A stretch of DNA of 64,000 bases, from contig SVNT01000004.1 in the NCBI GenBank assembly GCA_015066785.1, positions 1-64,000 of the forward strand. The letters are read 5' to 3'. Below are positions 1 through 7,108 of this stretch, in pieces. The position numbers were made by a program, and so were the translations under genes. Within the stretch, counting starts at the first letter, position 1, and every line of letters begins with the position of its first letter. The notes beneath the pieces are model-generated. The model was not told the DNA's origin. It made no database searches and saw only the letters and a program-made list of their open reading frames with translations. The stretch is from Ruminococcus sp. Lineage in GTDB: Bacteria > Bacillota > Clostridia > Oscillospirales > Ruminococcaceae.

Positions 1-4
1 AAGA

Positions 5-42
5 GAGAATAAGTCCAAGGGGAATCCGTTGGACTTATTCTT
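5..42 (+). terminator. Intrinsic terminator of the gene upstream of the window
   Basis: A 10-bp perfect stem (GAATAAGTCC at 7-16 with GGACTTATTC at 31-40) is followed by a short T-rich stretch. It lies just before the tRNA, so it probably ends the transcript entering from the left. Confidence 0.6.
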
Positions 43-48
43 CTATAT

Positions 49-124
49 TCCTCAATAGCTCAGTCGGTAGAGCGCGTGACTGTTAATCACGATGTCGCTG
101 GTTCGAGTCCAGCTTGGGGAGCCA
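49..124 (+). tRNA. tRNA-Asn (GTT)
   Basis: A full cloverleaf can be drawn. The acceptor arm TCCTCAA pairs with TTGGGGA and is followed by discriminator G and an encoded CCA. The anticodon loop CTGTTAA has anticodon GTT, and the T-loop is GTTCGAGTCC. The gene is 76 nt with CCA and is followed at once by a terminator. Confidence 0.96.
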
Positions 125-126
125 CA

Positions 127-162
127 CCCTCGCAGAGTATTCTGCGGGGGTTTTGTTTTTTT
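127..162 (+). terminator. Terminator after tRNA-Asn
   Basis: The stem CCCTCGCAG / CTGCGGGGG (127-150) is followed by a T-rich run. Nearly the same stem-loop ends the bactofilin gene at 25454, so this terminator sequence is reused in the genome. Confidence 0.85.
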
Positions 163-178
163 CTTGAAAAATTCCCTA

Positions 179-207
179 TTGACTTTTGCCGTTTGAAGTG
201 TTATAGT
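179..207 (+). promoter_or_regulatory. Sigma-A-type promoter of the T-box transcript
   Basis: TTGACT (179-184) and TATAGT (202-207) are separated by 17 nt. Transcription would begin near 214, just before the T-box Stem I. Confidence 0.8.
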
Positions 208-220
208 AATAACACAAAAA

Positions 221-501
221 CAAGGACGAAGACAAATCTGTTATGAGAAGCGTTCAAAGAGAGCTGTCGTGTGGTGAAAGACAGCAACAGCCTTATAGCA
301 GGTATCCCTTCTGAGTTGGAATGCCGAAACCTTCCCGACAAAGTCAGTAAGCATTCTCGTGAGGCTGCGTTAACGCACAGGGCTTAACCCTTTTTTTGCA
401 GGGCGAGTCTGAAAGTGGCGGAAGAACAATACTCTTTCGCAATTTGAGTGGTACCGCGGGTTCATCTCGTCTCAAAGTAACTATACTTTGGGGCGTTTTT
501 T
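221..501 (+). promoter_or_regulatory. T-box riboswitch leader
   Basis: The leader has the T-box hallmarks. Stem I carries a kink-turn-like GGA/TGAG internal loop, an AGAGAG bulge and a distal GTGTGGTG loop. Near 448 is the antiterminator sequence GTGGTACCGCGG, whose TGGTACC bulge meets the uncharged tRNA end. The competing terminator is the stem CGTCTCAAAGT / ACTTTGGGGCG (468-495) followed by TTTTTT. The 3' strand of the specifier loop seems to be GTATCC at 302-307. It contains ATC (Ile), TAT (Tyr) and GTA (Val), and I could not decide the codon by eye; ATC would suit the downstream ACT-domain protein. Uncharged tRNA should switch on the gene at 533. Confidence 0.93.
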
Positions 502-532
502 ATTGCCCCACAAACCGAAAGGAGCAGTAAAA

Positions 533-1975
533 ATGAAAAAAACGTACATAACAACAATGCCCGACGACATAGGCGCATTCCTGAAGGCGAGCCGACTTTT
601 TTCCGACCTGGGAATAAACATAACAAGGGTAAGCTACAACAAGGCGATAGACAGCCATACGCTTTTTATCGACGCTATGGGAACAGAGGAACAGCTTAAA
701 AAAGCGGACGAAAAGCTAGCCGAAATAGGCTATCTGAACGGCGACAAGTCCGAAAGGGGAGTAGTTCTTATAGAGTTCTGCCTCAGAGATGTCCCCGGAA
801 GTGTAACCGATGTCCTTTCCCTGATAGACGACTTCGATTTCAATATCTCGTACATCAGCTCGGAGGAAAACGGCACGGACTATCAGTATTTCAAGATGGG
901 GCTTTTTGTTGACGACCCACGGAAGATAAAGACATTCCTCAAATCTGCGGAGAAAATCTGCCCCGTCAAAGTACTTGACTATAACCACACCGAAAAGATT
1001 TTCGACAACAGCATTTTTTACGAGAGCTTTGTTTCCGAAATCGCAAGGAACGCAAGGCTTTCCGATGAGGCGAGGGAAAACCTCCTCATAAACACGAACC
1101 TTGCAATGCAGACGCTCGACGAAAGAGGACTTTCCCCCTACAAGACATTCGACAGCATCGGGAAGTTCGCCGAGCTTATCTCACGCTATAAGGGGGAGAA
1201 TTTCTCCCCGAGGATAACTGCACACACCGTCAGCGACAACACTGAAATCGTACTGATAGAGCCACCCTGCGGGAGTAATACCGCCGTGATAAAGCACGGT
1301 GACGAGGCACTTTTCATCGACTGCGGATACGCCTGCTACAAGGAGGAAATGCAAAATCTGTTCAGAAAAATCCTGCCCGACTACGATAATATGGAAAAGC
1401 GTGTGCTGATAACCCACGCTGATGTCGACCACGCAGGACTTCTGCCGTTTTTCGACGAGGTGCTGGCAAGCGAAAAATCCGCAGAGTGTCTTACGGCGGA
1501 ATATGAGGGCAGAGACGGGTTGAGGGAGCAGAACAGACTCCACAAGCCGTATGTGAATATCTGCAAGACGGTGACGGGATACACTCCCGTAAACCCTGAA
1601 AAAATAAAGGTAATCTCAAAAGAAAGAAACAGCGGAGGATTTCCGTTGCAGAGCGTGGGGGAGTTCTCTTTCGGGGATATGGCGTTTGAAATCCTTGAAG
1701 GCAAGGGCGGTCACCTTGAGGGCGAAATCGTCCTTGTTGACTACATAAACCACATTGTCTTTTCGGGGGATATATATGTGAACACCCACGACCTCACGGC
1801 AGAGCAGAAGGAGTATAACAGGTACGCCCCGATACTTATGACTTCCGTTGACACCGACAGGAATTTATGCTCCGCCGAGAGAGAGTACCTCACGGGAAGG
1901 CTGGGCGTCGGAAAGTGGAGGATTTTCGGCGGTCACGGCGGTAAAAAGGATTTGTCGGTAGGGCAGAACGGATAA
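533..1975 (+). CDS. ACT-domain/metallo-beta-lactamase fold protein
   Basis: The protein has 480 residues. Two ACT-like regulatory domains fill about residues 1-145, opening with TTMPDDIGAFLKASRLFSDL, and usually bind amino acids. After a helical linker, a metallo-beta-lactamase-fold domain spans about 225-480. It has the metal-binding signature THADVDHAG at 294-302 and later histidines near FSGDIY and GGHGG. The start at 533 follows AAAGGAG; an upstream in-frame TTG at 488 lies inside the T-box terminator and is rejected. The T-box means expression rises when one amino acid runs short, so an amino-acid-linked hydrolase is a fair guess. The substrate is unknown. No export signal is seen. Confidence 0.85.
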   Translation: MKKTYITTMPDDIGAFLKASRLFSDLGINITRVSYNKAIDSHTLFIDAMGTEEQLKKADEKLAEIGYLNGDKSERGVVLIEFCLRDVPGSVTDVLSLIDDFDFNISYISSEENGTDYQYFKMGLFVDDPRKIKTFLKSAEKICPVKVLDYNHTEKIFDNSIFYESFVSEIARNARLSDEARENLLINTNLAMQTLDERGLSPYKTFDSIGKFAELISRYKGENFSPRITAHTVSDNTEIVLIEPPCGSNTAVIKHGDEALFIDCGYACYKEEMQNLFRKILPDYDNMEKRVLITHADVDHAGLLPFFDEVLASEKSAECLTAEYEGRDGLREQNRLHKPYVNICKTVTGYTPVNPEKIKVISKERNSGGFPLQSVGEFSFGDMAFEILEGKGGHLEGEIVLVDYINHIVFSGDIYVNTHDLTAEQKEYNRYAPILMTSVDTDRNLCSAEREYLTGRLGVGKWRIFGGHGGKKDLSVGQNG

Positions 1976-1994
1976 ATCCGGGTACTCTCGTCTA

Positions 1995-2023
1995 TTTACA
2001 AAAATGACATAAAGAGGTATAAT
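1995..2023 (+). promoter_or_regulatory. Promoter upstream of the membrane protein/GT2 pair
   Basis: TTTACA (1995-2000) and TATAAT (2018-2023) are separated by 17 nt and lie 36 nt before the start codon at 2060. Confidence 0.75.
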
Positions 2024-2059
2024 ATAAACTGTATTAATCTGTAAGAGGAGGGGAGCCGT

Positions 2060-3385
2060 ATGGCAAAAACTATACTGAAACATATCGTGGCGTTTCTTGT
2101 AACGCTTGTTGCGCTTGCGGGAATACTTGTACTCTCCTCGCTTGTGCCGAAAGAAAGCATAAGAGATAACCTCATAGAAAGTATGGAGCATTACAGGAAC
2201 AAACAGCCTTTCCAGAGTGACGAAAGCGGAAGGCTGAACAAAATCACCGACAACTACGCCGATGTGATACTTCTGGGCGTTCTGTGGAATGTTTCCTCCG
2301 ACGAGCCGTTTGTTTCCGCCATTGACACAAAGTATTTCGACGGAAATACGGGCAGTGAGGATTTAGGCGAAAGCTGGGGACTCTATACCTCTCTCACAAA
2401 CGGGGCAGAGCCTAACACCGACTACACACGCTACTGGCACGGAATGATGGTCATTCTCCGCCCGATGCTCACCTTTGCGACGGTACCGCAGATAAAGGCT
2501 ATACTTCTGGCGCTTGTACTTCTTCTGGGAGGGGCGTGCTGCGTCATCCTTGCTGTCAAAAAGCAGTATTTTGCGGCGGGTGCGTTCGTGCTTTCGGCGT
2601 GCTGCGTGCATATCTGGAACATCCGCCTTTCGCTCGAGTATATCCCTGCATTTTTAGTGGCGTTTGCCATGTGTATTCCCTTCATACTGCTTGAGAAAAA
2701 GGGCGACGGATACCTTACAATTCTGTCGGTTATAAGCGGTGTGGCGATAAACTTCTTCGATTTCCTTACCGCAGAAACCCTCTCGATACTTCTTCCGCTG
2801 GTGCTGGTGTTCATTATGCGTGAGCAGGAAAACCGTCTAGGCGGGCTGAAGAAAAACATCATATTAACGATAGAATGCGGTGCGGCGTGGGGAATAAGCT
2901 ACGCTATGACCTTCGTTTCGAAGTGGACGCTTGCCACTGTCGTCACGGGGGAGAATAAATTTGCCGCCGCATTTTCTTCGGTGGGGGAGAGAACCTTCGG
3001 CGAAATGGGACAGGGAGTGTCGTATGCAAACCAACTCCTCTTTGCACCTGCGGCGAATATCTCAACCCTTTTCGGCGGAAAGGAACGCCTTGATGTTTCC
3101 GCACTCGTCACGGGGATTATCGTGACAGCCATTCTTCTGGGGGGAGTGTTTATAGCGTTCGGAAAAACCTCGGGAATACGCAGGGACTTCATAAAGCTGA
3201 TGCTTGTAACAGCGGCATTGCCGTATGTGAGGTTTTTTGTGCTGAGCAATCACTCCTACCTGCACGAATTTTTTACCTATCGTGCGCAGATGGTAGTTGC
3301 ACTTGCGCTTTTTGCAATCGTTTGGTTCAATGTGGAGTTTGTCAAGAAAGCTCCCGTAAAGAAGAAAAAGGCGGTGAAAAAATGA
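2060..3385 (+). CDS. Polytopic membrane protein, GT-C-like
   Basis: This 441-residue protein has a hydrophobic first helix, a polar segment of about 100 residues (30-130), then roughly ten membrane helices and a lysine-rich tail. It follows a GAGGAGGGG ribosome site. Its last bases overlap the start of the GT2 gene (ATGA), so the two are translationally coupled. The pairing of a large outside loop, many helices and an adjacent dolichyl-phosphate-mannose-synthase-like enzyme resembles polyprenyl-phosphate-sugar-dependent transferases or sugar-lipid handling proteins. I do not recognise a named family, so the transferase role is an inference. Confidence 0.7.
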   Translation: MAKTILKHIVAFLVTLVALAGILVLSSLVPKESIRDNLIESMEHYRNKQPFQSDESGRLNKITDNYADVILLGVLWNVSSDEPFVSAIDTKYFDGNTGSEDLGESWGLYTSLTNGAEPNTDYTRYWHGMMVILRPMLTFATVPQIKAILLALVLLLGGACCVILAVKKQYFAAGAFVLSACCVHIWNIRLSLEYIPAFLVAFAMCIPFILLEKKGDGYLTILSVISGVAINFFDFLTAETLSILLPLVLVFIMREQENRLGGLKKNIILTIECGAAWGISYAMTFVSKWTLATVVTGENKFAAAFSSVGERTFGEMGQGVSYANQLLFAPAANISTLFGGKERLDVSALVTGIIVTAILLGGVFIAFGKTSGIRRDFIKLMLVTAALPYVRFFVLSNHSYLHEFFTYRAQMVVALALFAIVWFNVEFVKKAPVKKKKAVKK

Positions 3386-4068
3386 CGGAGCTTACAATTC
3401 TGATGCCCTGCCTTAACGAAGAAAAAACGCTTGCCTTTTGCATAGGTGAGGCGAAAAAATACATATCCGAAAGCGGAATATCTGCGGAAATTCTCATTGC
3501 CGACAACGGAAGTACAGACCGCTCCCCCGAAATTGCCCGTGAATGTGGGGCGAGGGTTGTATCGGTTGCAAAAAAAGGCTACGGCAACGCACTTATCGGC
3601 GGAATAAACGCCGCCGAGGGCAGATATATCATCATGGGCGACTGCGACAAAAGCTACGACTTCTATCACCTTGACGGGTTTGTTGCAAAGCTCCGTGAAG
3701 GCTACGGGCTGGTAATGGGCAATCGTTTCAGGGGTGGAATAGAAAAGGGCGCAATGCCGTTTTCTCACAGGTATCTGGGAGTGCCCGTGCTGTCGTTGCT
3801 GGGAAGGCTCCGCTTCAAGACAAAGGTCGGGGATTTCCACTGCGGTCTGCGTGGCTTCGACAGAGAAAAAGCTCTCGCACTCGGACTTTCCTGCGGAGGA
3901 ATGGAGTTTGCTACCGAAATCATCGGGAAGTTCTCTCTTTCGGGGGAGAAGATAGCAGAAATCCCGACGCCCCTGCGAAAAGACGGAAGAAACGGGCACT
4001 CGCACCTCAACACAATCCGTGACGGGTGGAGGCACCTGAAATATATCCTCCTTTTCAAAAGCGAATAG
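3382..4068 (+). CDS. Family 2 glycosyltransferase (polyprenyl-phosphate sugar synthase-like)
   Basis: This 228-residue GT2 protein opens with LTILMPCLNEEKTLAFCI and has the nucleotide-sugar binding segment IADNGSTDRSPEIA. The metal-binding position is MGDCDKSYD, and NRFRGG and GDFHCGLRG are typical of DPM1/Dpm-like synthases. It lacks the C-terminal membrane helices of longer relatives and may rely on the membrane protein encoded just upstream. The start at 3382 overlaps the upstream stop by 3 nt; a longer in-frame start at 3322 lies inside the previous gene. The likely reaction is transfer of a sugar from a nucleotide to a polyprenyl phosphate at the inner membrane face; the sugar is unknown. 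Confidence 0.85.
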   Translation: MTELTILMPCLNEEKTLAFCIGEAKKYISESGISAEILIADNGSTDRSPEIARECGARVVSVAKKGYGNALIGGINAAEGRYIIMGDCDKSYDFYHLDGFVAKLREGYGLVMGNRFRGGIEKGAMPFSHRYLGVPVLSLLGRLRFKTKVGDFHCGLRGFDREKALALGLSCGGMEFATEIIGKFSLSGEKIAEIPTPLRKDGRNGHSHLNTIRDGWRHLKYILLFKSE

Positions 4069-4087
4069 TTGATTTGAACAAAAATCA

Positions 4088-4116
4088 TTGACTTTTCGAG
4101 TCGTAAATAGTACAAT
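4088..4116 (+). promoter_or_regulatory. Promoter of the DUF1508 gene
   Basis: TTGACT (4088-4093) and TACAAT (4111-4116) have a 17-nt spacer. The start codon at 4163 follows AGAAAGGAAG. Confidence 0.75.
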
Positions 4117-4162
4117 AATAATATGGAAATACAAATTTCTACATAGAAAGGAAGTAATCACG

Positions 4163-4537
4163 ATGGGAAAATTCGTTATCAAGCAGACAGCAACAGGCTT
4201 TACATTCAGCCTTAAGGCAGGCAACGGCGAAGTTATCGCAACAGGGGGAGAGGTTTATTCAGCTCTCGACAGTTGCAAGAACGGCGTTGAAAGCGTAAAG
4301 AAGAACGCACCCGTTGCAAACATCGAAGACCAGACAGTTGAAGACTTCGCAACAGAAAAGAACCCCAAGTTCGAAATCTACGAGGATAAGGCAGGGGAAT
4401 TCCGTTTCAGACTCAAGGCAACAAACGGACAGGTTATCGCAACAAGCGAAGGCTACACAAAGAAGGACGGCTGTAAGAACGGTATCGAGAGCGTAAAGAA
4501 AAACGCACCCGATGCAGATGTTGAGCTTCCCGAATAA
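4163..4537 (+). CDS. Tandem DUF1508 (YegP-type) protein
   Basis: The protein has 124 residues and two copies of a small alpha/beta repeat. Each copy contains F-x-F-x-LKAxNGxVIA and a C-KNGxESVKKNAP end (about residues 1-55 and 65-120). This is the DUF1508/YegP fold; its function is not established. Codon choice is strongly biased (ACA, GCA, GTT, AAG), as in highly expressed genes of this genome. The gene is monocistronic with its own promoter, and the hairpin starting at 4543 both ends it and marks the edge of repeat copy A. Confidence 0.9.
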   Translation: MGKFVIKQTATGFTFSLKAGNGEVIATGGEVYSALDSCKNGVESVKKNAPVANIEDQTVEDFATEKNPKFEIYEDKAGEFRFRLKATNGQVIATSEGYTKKDGCKNGIESVKKNAPDADVELPE

Positions 4538-4542
4538 AGCAA

Positions 4543-5073
4543 AAAGGGTACTGGAGAAATTCAGTACCCTTTAATGTTTATTGCAGAGAGTTTCGCACTC
4601 TGCGGAGTGCGACCTACTTTCCGTGTGTGCGGAAAGTAGGCAAAGGCACACTCTTGCAGAGAGCTACATTTTCCCCGCCGACGTTGCGGCGGTTGAAAAT
4701 GTTGTCATTATATCCGTGCGGGAGAAGAAATGTCCCGCGCCCTTAGCTAGCCCTGCCAATGCGCCCGCACGGAGTGTTCTCTGCCCGCACTAATTTTTCT
4801 TGCCGACCAGCAAGAAAAATCGATGCGACTGATTAAATCGCATAAGAGAGATAACTCCCGATAAAATATTTTTTACTGCCTCTTGCGGAAAAGTATACAA
4901 CGATTTTTTGTTAAAGTGAGCGTATGCGAACGGTATCACAAAAAATCGTAAGCTCTCCGCAGGAGCGCACCTTTGCTTTCTTTCCGTGCGTACGGAAAGA
5001 AAGTCGCACTCCGCAGAGTGCGAAACTCTCTGCGAAATAATTAAAGGGTACTGAAAAAAATCAGTACCCTTTT
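4543..5073 (+). repeat. Structured intergenic repeat, copy A
   Basis: This 531-nt noncoding element lies between convergent genes. Both ends carry the same terminator-like hairpin, AAAGGGTACTG...CAGTACCCTTT (4543-4572 and 5043-5073). Inside these are long inverted arms (4583-4613 against about 5012-5042) built on GCAGAGAGTTTCGCACTCTG, then the stems CTACTTTCCG/CGGAAAGTAG and CTTTCTTTCCG/CGGAAAGAAAG. The core at 4667-4953 is shared with copies B and C. It folds as CATTTTC-CCGCCG/CGGCGG-GAAAATG, TCCGTGCGGG/CCCGCACGGA (with an alternative GCGGGA/TCCCGC), TTTTCTTGC/GCAAGAAAA, GCGA/TCGC and ACGATTTTTTGT/ACAAAAAATCGT. I recognise no known RNA family. Confidence 0.85.
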
Positions 5074-5106
5074 AATTTTAATTTATTTCGGCATAACGCT
5101 TGTATA

Positions 5107-5150
5107 GTCACCGAGTGGATAAAGTAAATCTGCTTTATCCGTGCGTCACG
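5107..5150. repeat. 44-nt repeat module (inverted relative to copy B)
   Basis: The module contains the stem GGATAAAG/CTTTATCC. Its reverse complement recurs at 25606-25649 with one or two changes, and a degenerate relative lies near 31336. The 111 nt between repeat copy A and the EAL gene hold nothing else that I can identify. Confidence 0.75.
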
Positions 5151-5184
5151 TTTGCCCGCAGGGGTTCCCTGCCTCGCCCCTCGC

Positions 5185-7107
5185 CTATTTGCACACATCC
5201 GGGAGGGTAAACTTCTCGACATAGTCGATAAATTCACCGCCGTTGACAGCCTTCGAGAAGAAATATCCCTGGAAATAATCGCAGTCAAGCTCAAGCAACT
5301 TCTTCACCTGTTCTTCGGTTTCAACGCCCTCCATAACAAGTGACATATTGAGCTTTTTCGCCATTGTGAAGGTGTTTTTCAGCGTCATAAACGCCCTCGG
5401 GTTGCTGTCCGCAGACCAGAGTATGCACTTGTCGACTTTTATGCGGTCGAACGGGAGTGTGTACACATACGAAATATTCGAGTATCCCGTGCCGTAGTCG
5501 TCGAGCGACAGCGACACGCCGTTTTCGTTGAACACGTTGAGGTTACGCACCATAGCACTGTACGAGTTCGTTGCCGAGGTTTCGGTAATCTCGAAATTTA
5601 TCTGCGACGGCTTTATGCCGTACTTTTCCATAATTCCGATAAACTCTTCCGCAAAGCGATACTGCATGCACTGAACAACCGACAGGTTGACTTCAATGTA
5701 CTCAATGCCCTTTTCTTCGAGTTTGTTTTCGGAGTAGAAACGGCAGACTTCCTCAAACACGAATTTTCCTATGCGGAGGATATAGCCTTCCTTTTCGGCA
5801 ATCGGGATAAACACATCGGGCGGAATAAATCCGAGGTTGTCGTCGAAGAGGCGTATCAGAGCCTCGGCTGCGACGATTTTCTTCTTTTCAGCGGAATAAA
5901 TCGGCTGATAGTAAACCTGGAATTTATTTTCGGCAGAGGCATTTATCACGGCGTTGAGGATTTCACGGTTGCGCTTGATGTTCCTGAAATCACGTGCGTG
6001 GAGGACTGAGCCTGCCTTCGCCTCGGTCGAGTTGATGATGTTTACGACATCGACAAGCTCGCTGATGTTCTTTGCGTCGTCGGGGCATTTTACGAGAATG
6101 TAGTTTGCCGAAAGCACGGTTGACGCATCACGGATTTTCCACGCCTCAGAAAAGCGTGCCTTGATTTTTTCGAGTAGCTCGTTCACGCCCTTGTCGGAAA
6201 TCTTCGAGAGCTTCAGTATAAGCGTGTTGTCGCTTGCACGGAAGATAACGGTTTTCTTCCCACGGAGCGAGAAAAGGAAATCCGACACATGACGCATAAT
6301 CATCAGGGTGAAATCCTCGCCGACGGTACGGCAGAGCATATTGTAGTCCTGAATGGTCACGGAAATAAGATAGAATTTCTCTTCCTTCTCGTAGTACGAG
6401 CGTGCAATATCGAAGAAGATATTCTTGTGTATCGAGTTTGTCTCGTCGAAGATTTCGTCGGGGCTTTGTATTCCGTATACAATCATACTCATACAAAGTG
6501 CGATGCCGAAACAGCTTACGAGATACTGCGGGAAAATAAGCTGGATGAAATGCGTGGACAGAGCAATAATCCAGAACCGCATTACAGAGGCGTACTTTGT
6601 TAGGCTTGTCTTGTGTTTTTTGAGAATAACAATCGAGAAAATGAAGTAGTACACCATCTGAATGTAGAGTAACGGGAATAACACTCCGTGACGGTAAATC
6701 ATGTTCTCGTCAAGATAGAATATAAGATGATTTGCCGACGAGCTTGCTATAATTCCGACTGTTATCACCGCAGGCAACCACAACGCCAGCAGATACACCG
6801 ACCTTTTCAGCCGTATCTCTGAAAAACGGAACAGGAACGCTGTAAATACCAGTGGCAGAAGATTAAGCGTTGAAAGATACAGTATGTTTACTATGTAGTG
6901 TACCCATAGCGGATAGTACGCAGGGTTTCTCATAATTACTACGGAGGCGATGTCGAACACCGTCATACCGAGCGACATTGAGGTCATCACGCAGAACAGC
7001 CAGTATGTCGGAAGAATACTGCGCCTGTTGTTGCAGAAGCATATTGCGAGGGTGGTGAGAATAATAAACGCAATTATATCAAAGCTGAGGATATATGTGT
7101 CTGTCAT
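5185..7107 (-). CDS. Membrane EAL-domain c-di-GMP phosphodiesterase, probably active
   Basis: This 640-residue protein has about seven N-terminal membrane helices (1-215), a GGDEF-like domain without the GG(D/E)EF signature (about 235-375) and a full EAL domain (about 390-635). All expected catalytic positions are present: EALIRL near 413, N in EVNLS, E in FEITET, DDYGTG near 534, K in RIKVDK, EGVETEEQ and Q in FQGYFF. It should hydrolyse c-di-GMP in response to a membrane or extracellular signal. The start at 7107 follows GGGAGGTG and lies 1 nt past the stop of the upstream paralogue, so the two are coupled. A longer start inside the upstream gene is rejected. Confidence 0.9.
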   Translation of the reverse strand: MTDTYILSFDIIAFIILTTLAICFCNNRRSILPTYWLFCVMTSMSLGMTVFDIASVVIMRNPAYYPLWVHYIVNILYLSTLNLLPLVFTAFLFRFSEIRLKRSVYLLALWLPAVITVGIIASSSANHLIFYLDENMIYRHGVLFPLLYIQMVYYFIFSIVILKKHKTSLTKYASVMRFWIIALSTHFIQLIFPQYLVSCFGIALCMSMIVYGIQSPDEIFDETNSIHKNIFFDIARSYYEKEEKFYLISVTIQDYNMLCRTVGEDFTLMIMRHVSDFLFSLRGKKTVIFRASDNTLILKLSKISDKGVNELLEKIKARFSEAWKIRDASTVLSANYILVKCPDDAKNISELVDVVNIINSTEAKAGSVLHARDFRNIKRNREILNAVINASAENKFQVYYQPIYSAEKKKIVAAEALIRLFDDNLGFIPPDVFIPIAEKEGYILRIGKFVFEEVCRFYSENKLEEKGIEYIEVNLSVVQCMQYRFAEEFIGIMEKYGIKPSQINFEITETSATNSYSAMVRNLNVFNENGVSLSLDDYGTGYSNISYVYTLPFDRIKVDKCILWSADSNPRAFMTLKNTFTMAKKLNMSLVMEGVETEEQVKKLLELDCDYFQGYFFSKAVNGGEFIDYVEKFTLPDVCK

Positions 7108-7108
7108 A

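Noticed and set aside
488-532. Upstream TTG start for the ACT/MBL gene
   Set aside because: It lies in the T-box terminator stem and would add residues encoded by regulatory RNA; the ATG at 533 has AAAGGAG.
4662-4793. Short open frame reading FPADVAAVENVV in all three intergenic repeats
   Set aside because: The frame stays open in three copies, but the changes between copies are mostly amino-acid changing and sit in RNA loops while stems are kept. There is no good ribosome site, so RNA or DNA structure explains it better than a peptide.
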